Notes under the pieces: generated by a model
The model's input: only the letters and a program-made list of their open reading frames with translations
What the model was told of the DNA's origin: nothing
Databases searched by the model: none
Made by a program: the position numbers and the translations under genes
Origin: Gordonia sp. SL306
GTDB taxonomy: Bacteria; Actinomycetota; Actinomycetes; Mycobacteriales; Mycobacteriaceae
NCBI RefSeq assembly: GCF_026625785.1
Contig: NZ_CP113063.1
Span: forward strand, 1,054,001-1,118,000
Direction of reading: 5' to 3'
Length of the DNA: 64,000 nt
Shown here: one piece after another, positions 1 through 8,408 of the stretch
Position numbering within the stretch: position 1 is the stretch's first letter
Layout of the letters: each line of letters begins with the position of its first letter

Positions 1-216
1 ATCGTTGGCCACCGCCAGCAGCAGCGCCTCCTTGTTGGGGAAGCGGCGGTAGAGCGTGCTCCGGCTGACGCCCGCCTGCGCGGCGACCTCATCCATGTTT
101 GCGCGCCGGACCCCGACCGAGGTGAACTCGGCCCCGGCCGCCGAGAGGATCGCCTGTTCCTGATCCTCCGGTGACGAGGTGTTGCGCGTCTTACGCGGCG
201 CCCGTGTCGTCGTCAT
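1..216 (-). CDS. TetR-family transcriptional regulator (N-terminal part, runs off the window)
   Basis: Only about 72 N-terminal codons are present; the rest lies left of base 1. The translation has a charged N-terminal arm, then a TetR_N helix-turn-helix: an AILSAAGAEF helix, an EVAAQAGVS turn and a STLYRRFPNKEALL recognition segment, which is the family signature. The ATG at 216 overlaps the TGA of the upstream P450 gene by four bases (ATGA), so the two are probably co-transcribed and translationally coupled. It may regulate that P450 operon (inference). The effector domain is not visible, so no ligand can be suggested. Confidence 0.9.
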   Translation of the reverse strand, partial: MTTTRAPRKTRNTSSPEDQEQAILSAAGAEFTSVGVRRANMDEVAAQAGVSRSTLYRRFPNKEALLLAVAND

Positions 217-1553
217 CGGCGTCGGATGCTCACGGGGAGCTTGTCTTTGGGCACGGGAAGAGAGCTGTAGTCCATCGGCATCGTATAGCCGTCTGGCACC
301 GACCACTCGTGATCGCGTACCAGATGATGCAGGATCGTCTTGATCTCCATCTGGCCAAAATACAGGCCGATGCACTTGTGGACGCCACCGCCGAACGGCA
401 TCCACGCCATCCGGTGACCCTTGTCCTCGGCGCGGTCCGCCGAGAAGCGCTCGGGATCGAACATGTCCGGGTTGGTGAAGAACTCGGGGTCACGGTGATT
501 GGTGAGCTGCGGCACCGAGACGAAGCTCCCCTTGGGGACGAAGTATCCCTGGACCGAGGTGTCCTTGATCGCCATCCGCGGCTGCGCGGGCACCGGCGGA
601 CACATCCGCAGGGATTCCTTCATCACCGCGTCGATGACCGAGAGCTTGCCGAGGTCGTCATAGCCGAGCTCGCGATCGAGTTCCATCGACTGCTCGTACG
701 CCTTCTGTTGCCACTCGGGCGCTTTCGCCATCCGGTAGGCCATCTGCGTCATGGTGATGGTCGACGTGTCGTGGGCGGCCATCAACACGAAGATCATGTG
801 ATTGACCACGTCCTCGTCCGTGAAGCGATCGCCGTCGTCGCTCTCGGCATGGCAGAGCACCGAGAACAGGTCCGGCGTCTCACGCGCCCGTTTGGCCGGG
901 ATGTTCTCGTAGAAGAACTCCTCGAGGACCTTGCGAGACCGGAGCCCCTTCCACCACCGCCCGCCGGGAACCGGCTTGCGCACGTATGCGACTCCTGCAC
1001 GGACTGTCTCGATGAAGGCCTTGTTGAGTCTGTCCGCATCGTGCTTGGGCAGTTCTACGCCGAGGAACACCTCGAGGGCGACGTCGAGCGTCAGCTCCTT
1101 GAACTCGCTGAACAGCTTCACATCGCCGGAGGGGAACCGCTCGATCCGATCGGCGATCATCGGCGCCATCTCCTGCATGTAGCCCTTGAGCGCCGACGGG
1201 GTGAACGCCTGCTGGAGGATGTGCCGGTGGTGCCGGTGCTCGTCGAAATCGAGCAGCATGATGCCGCGATTGAAGAAGGGGCCGATGAAGTAGCTCCAGG
1301 CCGGACCGTTGGCGAAGGCCTTGTCGCGGTTCATCAGGATCTCGTCGGCCGCCCTCGGACCGGACGCGATCACCATCTGGATACCCAGCGCATTGAGCCC
1401 GGACACCTGGCCGAACCGTGCCAGCCGGTCGTCGCCGAACGCAAACGGATCACGGCGCATGGACATCATCTCGAGGATTCCGTTGCGGTCGGCGCACGGC
1501 ACCTCGAGCACGTCGCTGCCGGCCGGGGACTTCGCGAACACCGTCGTTGTCAC
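213..1553 (-). CDS. Cytochrome P450
   Basis: Haem-thiolate monooxygenase of 446 residues, soluble bacterial type. Visible motifs: I-helix AAHDTST at residues 259-265 with the usual acid-threonine pair, the ExxR motif ESLR at 313-316, and the haem-binding loop FGGGVHKCIG with Cys394 as axial ligand. The N-terminal half, with the LLDFDEHRHHR stretch near 101-110, recalls the CYP51/CYP136-like group, but the subfamily is uncertain. I chose the GTG at 1553 because AGGAG lies seven bases upstream; an in-frame GTG at 1574 is possible. No ferredoxin gene is adjacent. The downstream TetR gene overlaps its stop. The substrate is unknown. Confidence 0.93.
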   Translation of the reverse strand: MTTTVFAKSPAGSDVLEVPCADRNGILEMMSMRRDPFAFGDDRLARFGQVSGLNALGIQMVIASGPRAADEILMNRDKAFANGPAWSYFIGPFFNRGIMLLDFDEHRHHRHILQQAFTPSALKGYMQEMAPMIADRIERFPSGDVKLFSEFKELTLDVALEVFLGVELPKHDADRLNKAFIETVRAGVAYVRKPVPGGRWWKGLRSRKVLEEFFYENIPAKRARETPDLFSVLCHAESDDGDRFTDEDVVNHMIFVLMAAHDTSTITMTQMAYRMAKAPEWQQKAYEQSMELDRELGYDDLGKLSVIDAVMKESLRMCPPVPAQPRMAIKDTSVQGYFVPKGSFVSVPQLTNHRDPEFFTNPDMFDPERFSADRAEDKGHRMAWMPFGGGVHKCIGLYFGQMEIKTILHHLVRDHEWSVPDGYTMPMDYSSLPVPKDKLPVSIRRR

Positions 1554-1643
1554 GTCACGTCTCCTCACACCCACAGATCAGGGACAGACTGTGACCCCGA
1601 TCGCATTCTCTCGAACCATTGGAACAGAATATCGAAAATGTTT

Positions 1644-2639
1644 CTAGTCCCGGCCGTGATCGGGGCCCCGGGCGGACAGCAACGCATGACAGCGGACCAG
1701 GCGGTCGCGCCACCACTGCTCACGCGGCCCATCGGCCAACGGCACAGCGCTCCGATCGATGATGTGTTCGGGCCCGAACCAATGCATGGTGACCGCCCCT
1801 TCGGCCGGCAGGAAGGGCACGGCCACATCGGCACTGAAGAGAGCGCCGGTGCCGAGCCCGCAGGCGTGGTCGAGGGTCGGTAGTGCGGCCGCCGCTGCCA
1901 CTCCGGCAGAAATGCCCACCGCCGAGTCGAGCGCCGACGACACCACGACGGGCAGACCGATCGAGTCGGCGATCTCCAGCGTCGCCCGCATCCCACCGAG
2001 CGGCGCGACCTTGACGATGGCCACGTCGGCGGCACCGGCGGCGACCACCCGATAGGGATCGGCTGCCTTCCGGATCGACTCGTCCGCGGCGATCGGGACG
2101 TCGACGGCACGGCGAACCTCGGCGAGTTCCTCCACGGTTGCGCACGGTTGTTCGACGTACTCGACGTCGCCGATCGCCCGGATCGCCCGGATCGCCTCGA
2201 CGACAGTCCATTTGCCGTTTGCGTCGACCCGCACCCGAGCCACCCCGGCGCGGGCGGCGGCCACCCGCGCGACGTCGTCGTCGAGCGTCTGCCCGGGCTC
2301 GGCGACCTTGACCTTCGCGGTCGACGCCCCCGGATAGCGAGCCAGTATGCCGGCGACCTCGTCCGCCGGGACAGCCGGCACGGTCGCATTGACGGCGATC
2401 ACGTTGCGTACCGGCGGCGGCGGCCCCTGGTAGGCCGCCTCGATCCCGGCCGCGAGCCACGCCGACGCTTCGTCGTCGTCGTATTCCACGAACGGACCGA
2501 ACTCCCCCCATCCGGCCGGCCCGCGGAACACCATCGTCTCGCGCACGGTGAGGCCACGGAACCGCGTGCGCATCGGCAATCGGACCACCAACGCCGTGGC
2601 GAGCAGGTCGGCCGTTGTGGGCAGTGCGTTCCCGGACAT
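1644..2639 (-). CDS. menC: o-Succinylbenzoate synthase (enolase superfamily)
   Basis: Dehydrates 2-succinyl-6-hydroxy-cyclohexadiene-carboxylate to o-succinylbenzoate in menaquinone synthesis. The 331-residue product carries the enolase-superfamily active site: the KxK pair in AKVKV, the metal ligands in VDANGKW, VEQPC and AADES, and the late Lys in IVKVAPLGG, with the actinobacterial MenC layout. The ATG at 2639 is preceded by GAAGG at eight bases. No other men genes are adjacent, but menaquinone genes are often scattered in actinobacteria. A dipeptide-epimerase or other enolase-family role cannot be excluded from sequence alone. It is divergent from the MpaB-like oxygenase and shares its promoter region. 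Confidence 0.85.
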   Translation of the reverse strand: MSGNALPTTADLLATALVVRLPMRTRFRGLTVRETMVFRGPAGWGEFGPFVEYDDDEASAWLAAGIEAAYQGPPPPVRNVIAVNATVPAVPADEVAGILARYPGASTAKVKVAEPGQTLDDDVARVAAARAGVARVRVDANGKWTVVEAIRAIRAIGDVEYVEQPCATVEELAEVRRAVDVPIAADESIRKAADPYRVVAAGAADVAIVKVAPLGGMRATLEIADSIGLPVVVSSALDSAVGISAGVAAAAALPTLDHACGLGTGALFSADVAVPFLPAEGAVTMHWFGPEHIIDRSAVPLADGPREQWWRDRLVRCHALLSARGPDHGRD

Positions 2640-2664
2640 CACCGGTCCCTTCTCACGAAGCCTC

Positions 2665-2694
2665 CTTGGAACAAATCTTTTACTTCGTTCCAAG
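2665..2694. promoter_or_regulatory. Perfect inverted repeat between divergent menC and mpaB-like genes
   Basis: CTTGGAAC (2665-2672), a 14-base A/T-rich spacer, then GTTCCAAG (2687-2694). The perfect 8-bp arms lie in the 73-bp intergenic region, overlapping where both divergent promoters should be. It looks like a repressor operator. The regulator is unknown; the TetR gene at the left edge is a candidate. It differs from the ACTAT-N4-ATAGT element of the island. Confidence 0.6.
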
Positions 2695-2712
2695 CTGGGT
2701 TAGTCTCCTCAC

Positions 2713-3648
2713 ATGTCAGTCAACCAGGACTACGAGCAGTCGATCCGCGAGGCCGAACCGGTCATCGTCGACGACGAGGCCGATACGGCGATCCCCTCGC
2801 CGCGTCTCGGTGCCGATTCCCTCGTCTGGAAGTTCTACGGCGACAGTCGCGGAGTCCTTGGCTTCCAGCGCCTCGCCGGCACCGAGAACTGCATCGAACA
2901 GCTCGGCCAGGCAGTGCTCGACCACTCCGTCATCTTCGACGACTTCCTGGGTCGCGCGCGACGGACCGGACCACCGGTGATGAAGACCGTCTACAGCACC
3001 GAGCCCCAGAAGTGGGGACGCACGGTTCGCGACTTCCACCGCGACATCAAGGGCACCATCAGCGACGGATCGCGGTATCACGCACTCAATCCCGAGCTGT
3101 TCTATTGGGCACACGCGACGTTCGTCGATCAGGTGCTCTACATCACCGACACATTCATCCGCAGGTTGAGCTACGCCGAGAAGGTCCAGATCTTCGAGGA
3201 GAGCAAGATCTGGTACGAGCTGTACGGAGTCAGCGCCCGGAGCCAGCCGCAGACCTACGAGGAGTTCCTCGCCTATTGGGACGACATGCTGAACCGGTTC
3301 GTCCCGCACAAGACCGTCGTGTACGCCACCGGCTACATCCGCCAGGGCCTCCCCCGGCCCAAGAAGATCCCGGCGACGGTGTGGAGGGTGGCTTCGGTCC
3401 CGCTGAACGGATTCATCCGCACGGTCATCGTCGGCACGATCCCGCAACAGATGCGCGACGTGTGCGGTCTCGAGTGGGATGCCAAACGGGAGAAGCGCTT
3501 CCAGCGTTTCGCGGCGGCCATGCGGGCGGCGAATCCGGTGTTCAACCGACTGCCACTGAAATGGCTCTACGTGCCATGGGCCTACCAGGCCTGGCGAGAG
3601 ATCGGCGTGGACCCACGGCCGTTGTACAACAAGAAGGGGTCGTCGTAG
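2713..3648 (+). CDS. MpaB/DUF2236-family oxygenase (latex-clearing-protein relative)
   Basis: A 311-residue member of the DUF2236/MpaB family, which includes the haem-dependent rubber oxygenase Lcp. Family features visible: RDFHRDIKGT near residues 108-117 and the following YHALNPELFYWAHATFVD segment, both rich in conserved His and acidic residues, then a long helical C-terminal half. There is no obvious signal peptide, unlike secreted Lcp, so an intracellular role is likely. No Shine-Dalgarno is visible, and a -10-like TAGTCT sits only seven bases before the ATG, suggesting a leaderless transcript. Its 3' end overlaps the convergent gene at 3582-4559. The substrate is unknown. Confidence 0.8.
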   Translation: MSVNQDYEQSIREAEPVIVDDEADTAIPSPRLGADSLVWKFYGDSRGVLGFQRLAGTENCIEQLGQAVLDHSVIFDDFLGRARRTGPPVMKTVYSTEPQKWGRTVRDFHRDIKGTISDGSRYHALNPELFYWAHATFVDQVLYITDTFIRRLSYAEKVQIFEESKIWYELYGVSARSQPQTYEEFLAYWDDMLNRFVPHKTVVYATGYIRQGLPRPKKIPATVWRVASVPLNGFIRTVIVGTIPQQMRDVCGLEWDAKREKRFQRFAAAMRAANPVFNRLPLKWLYVPWAYQAWREIGVDPRPLYNKKGSS

Positions 3649-4559
3649 GACGACTCCCCCGGTGACCGGAGGCGCGGCGTGGGCCCCAGGTCTCCGTCGA
3701 GCGCTCTGCTGATCGATGGTCCGATCCGCGCGAAGTCTGCTGCCGCCGTCGACATCGGGTAGACGTCGGCGATCAGTGCCAGCCAGTGATAGATCTGCCG
3801 GAGATCGTCGGTCGACAACGGCCCGTTGACCCAGTTGTCACTCTTCCAGGTCTCACGTTCCCAGGTCTGCCAGGGGTAATCCGCGTCGGCCGGCGGGGAC
3901 ACCGAGTACAGCCCACGGACGATGACGTCGTTGCGAGCGGCCCCGGACTCCGTGCGCCATCGGGCCACGACCTCCCCGAACCCGACGTAGTCGTCGGCCG
4001 TCCACGCGCTCACCGGGAATCGCTTCCACCCTGCACGACGGATCGTCCTGGCGATCTTGCTGTCGAGCACCGGGCTCGGATGGTCTGGTGCTCCGCCGCC
4101 GGCGAAGTACAGAAACCACGTGAAGCCGGTGGGCCCGAGACGCTCGATCGTGTTGCCGCCGCGTTCGGGCTTCAGCAGTTCGAAGGCGGTGGCCGGATCC
4201 TCACGACTCGCCTGCGCCGCCTCCTGGAGCAATCTCCCGATCCGTCGTCTGTCGGTCGCCACCGCGACCATGCGGCGCTTGTTCTCGCCGGGGCGCCGAC
4301 CGTGACAGAACGCGATGGTGTTCCACAGCAGGTTGATCGCATCGTCGGGGGACGCGAGGGCGGCGTCGGCCAGACCGAAAAGGTCTGTGCGTGAGATGGT
4401 CTCGCCGCACAACACACCGGGAAGACCATGCTCGGCGAGTTGCTCGGCCCACCATGGGCGGTCGACGCCGACAGCGTCGTCGAGGAGTTCTGTGGTGCGG
4501 TCGCCTGCGGCGAGCCAGTCGATCAGGATGGTCGGTGGTGCGAGATCGCGGGGACTCAT
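3582..4559 (-). CDS. Uncharacterised protein, possibly OGG-like DNA glycosylase fold
   Basis: A 325-residue protein I do not recognise with certainty. The middle (LGPTGFTWFLYFAGGG, then SPVLDSKIARTIRRAGW) resembles the hairpin and following Lys-containing segment of 8-oxoguanine-glycosylase-like proteins seen in actinobacteria. The N-terminal part (IDWLAAGDRTTELLDDAVGVDRPWW) and a TIAFCHGRRPGENKRR stretch give no clear function. The ATG at 4559 was chosen because the residues before it look like low-complexity readthrough. The C-terminal 22 codons overlap the end of the convergent mpaB-like gene, so the transcripts are convergent. No operon partner is evident. The glycosylase idea is a weak inference. 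Confidence 0.6.
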   Translation of the reverse strand: MSPRDLAPPTILIDWLAAGDRTTELLDDAVGVDRPWWAEQLAEHGLPGVLCGETISRTDLFGLADAALASPDDAINLLWNTIAFCHGRRPGENKRRMVAVATDRRRIGRLLQEAAQASREDPATAFELLKPERGGNTIERLGPTGFTWFLYFAGGGAPDHPSPVLDSKIARTIRRAGWKRFPVSAWTADDYVGFGEVVARWRTESGAARNDVIVRGLYSVSPPADADYPWQTWERETWKSDNWVNGPLSTDDLRQIYHWLALIADVYPMSTAAADFARIGPSISRALDGDLGPTPRLRSPGESSYDDPFLLYNGRGSTPISRQAW

Positions 4560-4608
4560 GGTTCTTAGGACGCAGCCCGGGGCCGAGCGGTTCCCACGAT
4601 CTGCTGGC

Positions 4609-5364
4609 CTATGGCGACCGGAGGAATTCACCTGCGGCCGAGTCGAAATCGGCGGCCCGGTCCCGGTGCACACTGTGACCGGCGCCGATCACCGTGAACC
4701 GGCCGCCGGGGAGCACCTCGCTGAGCGAGCGGAGATGCTGCGGCGGTAGGAAGCTGCGTCGTCCACCCGAGATGACCAGGGCAGGCGCCGTGACCGCCCG
4801 CAGACGCGTCCACCAGTCGGGGTCGGCGACCTCGAACTGGGTCGAGACGTCGGTGGCCACCCGCCGGTCGAATCGGATGATGGGAACCGGATTGCGTACG
4901 GCCCAGCCCAGTCCGCGCACGCGTTCGCCGAGCGATGCCGCGACGACGATGTTCTCGTCGAGATCGTGTTGATCCCGCGGCATCGGCGGGATCTCCTCGA
5001 GGACGATGCGCCGCACGCGGTTCGGCACATCCATCGCCAACCTGAGCGCGGAGTGCGCCCCGAGCGAATGCGCGACCACGTCGGCCACCTCGATGTCGAG
5101 GTCGTCGAGGACGAATCTCAGGTCGTCGCGGAAGTCGTCGAGCCGGTAGCTCGCGGCGTGCCCGCTCCGGCCGTGACCGCGGAGATCGACGGAGACGACC
5201 GACCTGCCCTCACGGCGTAGCGCCCTGGCGAAAGTGCGCCAGGTGCTGTGGTCACCGGCCATGCCGTGCACCAGCACGACGGGCGGACGATCGGGGTCGA
5301 CCCCGGCGACCCGGACATTGAGTGCGAGGTCCCCCGAAGCGGTCGGTCGATGCAGCACGCGCAT
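4609..5364 (-). CDS. Alpha/beta-fold hydrolase
   Basis: About 251 residues with the alpha/beta-hydrolase plan: oxyanion segment VLVHGMAGDHSTW near residues 30-42, SVDLRGHGRSG at 58-68, the nucleophile elbow VVAHSLGAHS with Ser100, and the catalytic His in VIGAGHSVHRD close to the C-terminus. The family includes esterases, haloperoxidase-like enzymes and C-C bond hydrolases, so the substrate cannot be named. The start is uncertain: the ATG at 5364 is used because earlier in-frame codons overlap the upstream gene and lack hydrolase features. It lies 55 bases after the stop of the upstream mycolyltransferase-like gene on the same strand. Confidence 0.85.
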   Translation of the reverse strand: MRVLHRPTASGDLALNVRVAGVDPDRPPVVLVHGMAGDHSTWRTFARALRREGRSVVSVDLRGHGRSGHAASYRLDDFRDDLRFVLDDLDIEVADVVAHSLGAHSALRLAMDVPNRVRRIVLEEIPPMPRDQHDLDENIVVAASLGERVRGLGWAVRNPVPIIRFDRRVATDVSTQFEVADPDWWTRLRAVTAPALVISGGRRSFLPPQHLRSLSEVLPGGRFTVIGAGHSVHRDRAADFDSAAGEFLRSP

Positions 5365-5419
5365 GCCATCGAGGGTAATGAGCGGTGCTGTCGCCGAGAT
5401 TCCGGGTGCTGCCGGCGGA

Positions 5420-6388
5420 TCAGTCGCGGAACCAGCCGCTCTTCTTCGCACGCATCACCATGTCCTGCCAGTAACCCCACTGATGGGTTCCGAGCGCCGG
5501 ATAATCGGCCGTGATCCGCACTCCAGCAATCGCAGCCCCGACCTCGAAAGTGCGGGTCTGCGCGAGTGAGATGACCTCGAGCGGGGTGCCCTTGATGGAT
5601 CCGATCGCATCGGTGTTGTACTTCCCCCACACACCCGACGCCGCGCCCACCCGAATGCGCATCCCCCGCATCCGGGGGATCTGGACGAGGGCGTCGTTGC
5701 GAACCCACCGTTCGTTCCACGGCAGACCCCACATGGCGTCGGCACTGAACGGACCGACCCCCGCGGCCATCCCGGCGTCGATCAGCGCCAGCCGCACCGC
5801 TTCCCGCATGGTCGGCGCAGACAGATTGAGGAAACCCGACATCGAGAAGACATGGGAGATCCGCTTCCGGTGGTACGCACCGTAGATCATCGCCGCGTTG
5901 CCGCCCATCGAGATACCCATGACGGCGTACTTACCCCGCGGCCCCACCGCGAGACCGCGCGCATCCAGTTCTCTCACAATGGTGTTCAGGCGACATGTCC
6001 AGCGATACCGGTACTTGATCTTGTTTCCCGGGCTGGCGGCATTCCAGTCGGTGTAGAAGCTCGCCAGTCCGCCGACCGGTTCCACCACGTTCACACCGGT
6101 GTTGGCGATCCGCTGAATCTGCGTCTCATGGCGCCAGCCGCTCTCGTCGTTCGTCGCCCGAAGCCCATCGAGCGCGATCACCGTCTTGTAGTTGCCCCAT
6201 CTGGTCCACATGTCCACCGGCGTCGAGGGCATCCCGCACCCCGACACGTAGAAACGACCGAAAGAGGCCGCGTTTGCGGTCCCCGCGGCGACCACTCCCG
6301 TCCCGGCGGCCGCGGCGAGCGCGAGCAGAAACACGAGAAGGCGTCGCCGCGCGACGGCAAAGCGCCCGCGGTCGTTGAGAACTGGCAC
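5420..6388 (-). CDS. Secreted mycolyltransferase-like esterase (antigen 85/esterase D family)
   Basis: The antigen 85 family transfers mycolic acids onto arabinogalactan and trehalose in the cell envelope. Visible features: an export signal with RRR followed by a long Ala/Leu-rich core and ANA cleavage site near residue 40; the family segment VGGLASFYTDW at 106-116; the nucleophile elbow GISMGG with Ser160; and a C-terminal His in THQWGYWQD. Mature enzymes of the family are close to this length (322 residues with signal). The start could be this GTG or a GTG at 6448; neither has a convincing Shine-Dalgarno. It supports a mycolic-acid-containing host. It has no visible link with the catabolic island. 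Confidence 0.88.
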   Translation of the reverse strand: MPVLNDRGRFAVARRRLLVFLLALAAAAGTGVVAAGTANAASFGRFYVSGCGMPSTPVDMWTRWGNYKTVIALDGLRATNDESGWRHETQIQRIANTGVNVVEPVGGLASFYTDWNAASPGNKIKYRYRWTCRLNTIVRELDARGLAVGPRGKYAVMGISMGGNAAMIYGAYHRKRISHVFSMSGFLNLSAPTMREAVRLALIDAGMAAGVGPFSADAMWGLPWNERWVRNDALVQIPRMRGMRIRVGAASGVWGKYNTDAIGSIKGTPLEVISLAQTRTFEVGAAIAGVRITADYPALGTHQWGYWQDMVMRAKKSGWFRD

Positions 6389-6737
6389 CGCAGCACCGTA
6401 ATTCGCCCACACCTGCGATTGCCATGGTTGTGACCACAGCTCCCGCACATTGCAATCAGGGTGTTACCAAAGTGACGCATGTGACTGGGGCCGGGTCCGT
6501 GCTGTTCGACACCGGTTCGGCCGGATCACCGCAGGATTTGCCTTCGCTCCTGACGCAGACGACGAAGGCGGCCACACTCGCGGATCGCGAAGCGCAGGAC
6601 GGGATTATGTGATTCATCCAGAGAAGCGGAGTGTCCTCCTCGCCAGGGACAAGCGGTTTCCGTAGAACGCATGGGGCGTCTGTTTCCGCCCACGACGGGT
6701 GCTGGAGAACGTGACCGGGGGCCAACGCAGTCTGGCC
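6389..6737. other. Gene-free interval upstream of the mycolyltransferase-like gene
   Basis: About 350 bp between the mycolyltransferase-like start and the end of fprB. It must hold the promoter of the former. I see no convincing gene, RNA or repeat. Short open frames here have no start signal or recognisable product. The island operator is absent. Confidence 0.5.
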
Positions 6738-8405
6738 CTACCCGGGGATCGGTCCGGCGGCGGCCTCGCGCAGCTTCGCGATTGTGACTATCTTGCGACG
6801 GACGCTTCCCACCGCGCGGCTCGCGGTGCGCTCGGCCTTGTCGATGTTCGACCAGCCGCCGCCGTCGATCGGCAGCACTCCGCGCGACGCGAGCATCGCG
6901 ACGACGTCGTCGCGCGACAGGGACGGTGTCGGCAGGGCCCCGCCGACGATGTCCTCGACAATCACCGACGCCGTCTCCTGTCCGCAGAACCGGTTGGTTC
7001 CGATACCGCCTGACGCACCGCGCTTGAGCCAGCCCGCGACATACTGCCCGGGCAAGTGCTCGCCCTCCGTATTGACGACGCGACCGGCATGATTGGGCAC
7101 GGTACCGGTCGCCTCGTCGAACGGCAGCCCGTCGACGACTTGGCCACGGTAGCCGATCGATCTGATGACCAGGCCGGTGGAGAGCTCGCTCGTCTCGTCG
7201 GTCGGGCACACCCGGCCCTGCGCGTCGTAGCCGTTGCGGACGACGCGTACACCGGTGACCGTCGAGTCGCCGAGGACCTCGGTCGGTGCACTCAGGTACC
7301 GGAACACGACTCGTCGGTCGGCTGAGTGGGTGCCGTTCGCCGCGTACTCGCGGGCGAGCCGAACCTTCGATCCGATCGTGGTGTCGACGGTTCCGTCGTC
7401 GAGTTGGGCGGCGATCTGCGGCGACACCGTCAGGTCGTCGTCGTCGACGACGACGTCGACCCCGTCGACGAGGCCGATCGACAGGAACTCCGAGTTCGTG
7501 TAGGCACCGTCGGCGATGCTGCGCCGGCCGAGAATCACGACCTCGCGGATCGACGACGCCCGCAGCGCCTCCAGCGCGTGCTGCGCGATGTCGGTCGAGG
7601 CGAGCTCGTCGGGATCAGTGAGCAGGATGCGCGCCACGTCGAGTGCCACGTTGCCGTTGCCGACGATCACTGCACGGTGCGACGACAGGTCGTATACGTC
7701 GTCGGCGTGATCGGGATGCCCGTTATACCACGCGACGAACTCGGTGGCCGCTACCGAGCCGGGCAGATCCTCGCCGGCTATCCCCAGCTTCTTGTCGGTC
7801 GACGCCCCGCTCGCGTGCAGCACCGCGTGATAGCGGTCGGCGAGCTCGTCGAGCATGATGTCGCGACCGACGGTCACGTCGAGTCGGTACTGGAAGTTCT
7901 TCTTCCGCTCGGTCGAGGCGAAGGTTCGCTCCACCGCCTTGGTCGCCGCGTGGTCGGGCGCCACACCCGCGCGCACGAGACCGTACGGCGTCGGCAGCCG
8001 GTCATACATGTCTACCTGCACCGATCCGAACCTGACGAGTTCTTCGGCCGCGTAGAACGCGGCCGGACCGGCTCCCACGACGGCGATATACACGTCGCCG
8101 TCGGGGAGTTTCGGGACCCGCCTCAATGGTGCCTCGCCCGCCTCACCATCGTGGTCGAGGTAATAGTCGGCGTTCAATCGGAGGTACGGCTCGTCCTCGT
8201 CGGCGAGTTCGCCGTCCGGGAAGATCGCACCGACCGGACACGCGTCGACGCAAGCACCGCAGTCGATGCAACTCTCCGGGTCGATGTAGAGCATCTCGGC
8301 CGTGCGGAACTCGGGCTCTTCGGGCGTCGGATGAATACAGTTCACCGGGCAGACGCTGACGCAGCTAGCGTCGTTGCAGCACGGTCGCGTGATCACGAAC
8401 GCCAC
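6738..8405 (-). CDS. fprB: Ferredoxin/ferredoxin-NADP reductase fusion (FprB type)
   Basis: A 555-residue fusion. An N-terminal two-cluster ferredoxin (Cys9/10, 15, 19, 23 and CIDCGACVDACP at 46-57) is followed by an adrenodoxin-reductase-like FAD/NADPH reductase with AVVGAGPAAFYAAEEL near 108-124, PTPYGLVRAGVAPDH, and VIVGNGNVALDVARIL for NADPH. This is the domain order of mycobacterial FprB, which moves electrons from NADPH to ferredoxins and P450s. The GTG start follows GGAAGGGA at about nine bases and lies only three bases after the stop of the enoyl-CoA hydratase, so it belongs to the thiolase operon. It could supply electrons to the P450 at 29.7 kb (inference). Confidence 0.93.
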   Translation of the reverse strand: MAFVITRPCCNDASCVSVCPVNCIHPTPEEPEFRTAEMLYIDPESCIDCGACVDACPVGAIFPDGELADEDEPYLRLNADYYLDHDGEAGEAPLRRVPKLPDGDVYIAVVGAGPAAFYAAEELVRFGSVQVDMYDRLPTPYGLVRAGVAPDHAATKAVERTFASTERKKNFQYRLDVTVGRDIMLDELADRYHAVLHASGASTDKKLGIAGEDLPGSVAATEFVAWYNGHPDHADDVYDLSSHRAVIVGNGNVALDVARILLTDPDELASTDIAQHALEALRASSIREVVILGRRSIADGAYTNSEFLSIGLVDGVDVVVDDDDLTVSPQIAAQLDDGTVDTTIGSKVRLAREYAANGTHSADRRVVFRYLSAPTEVLGDSTVTGVRVVRNGYDAQGRVCPTDETSELSTGLVIRSIGYRGQVVDGLPFDEATGTVPNHAGRVVNTEGEHLPGQYVAGWLKRGASGGIGTNRFCGQETASVIVEDIVGGALPTPSLSRDDVVAMLASRGVLPIDGGGWSNIDKAERTASRAVGSVRRKIVTIAKLREAAAGPIPG

Positions 8406-8408
8406 GGA

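Noticed and set aside
171-1883. Long open frame on the plus strand opposite the first P450
   Set aside because: Arg/His/Val-rich translation without family features; an antisense shadow produced by high GC at third codon positions.
6424-6665. Short plus-strand open frames upstream of fprB
   Set aside because: No ribosome-binding site and no recognisable product; treated as non-coding.
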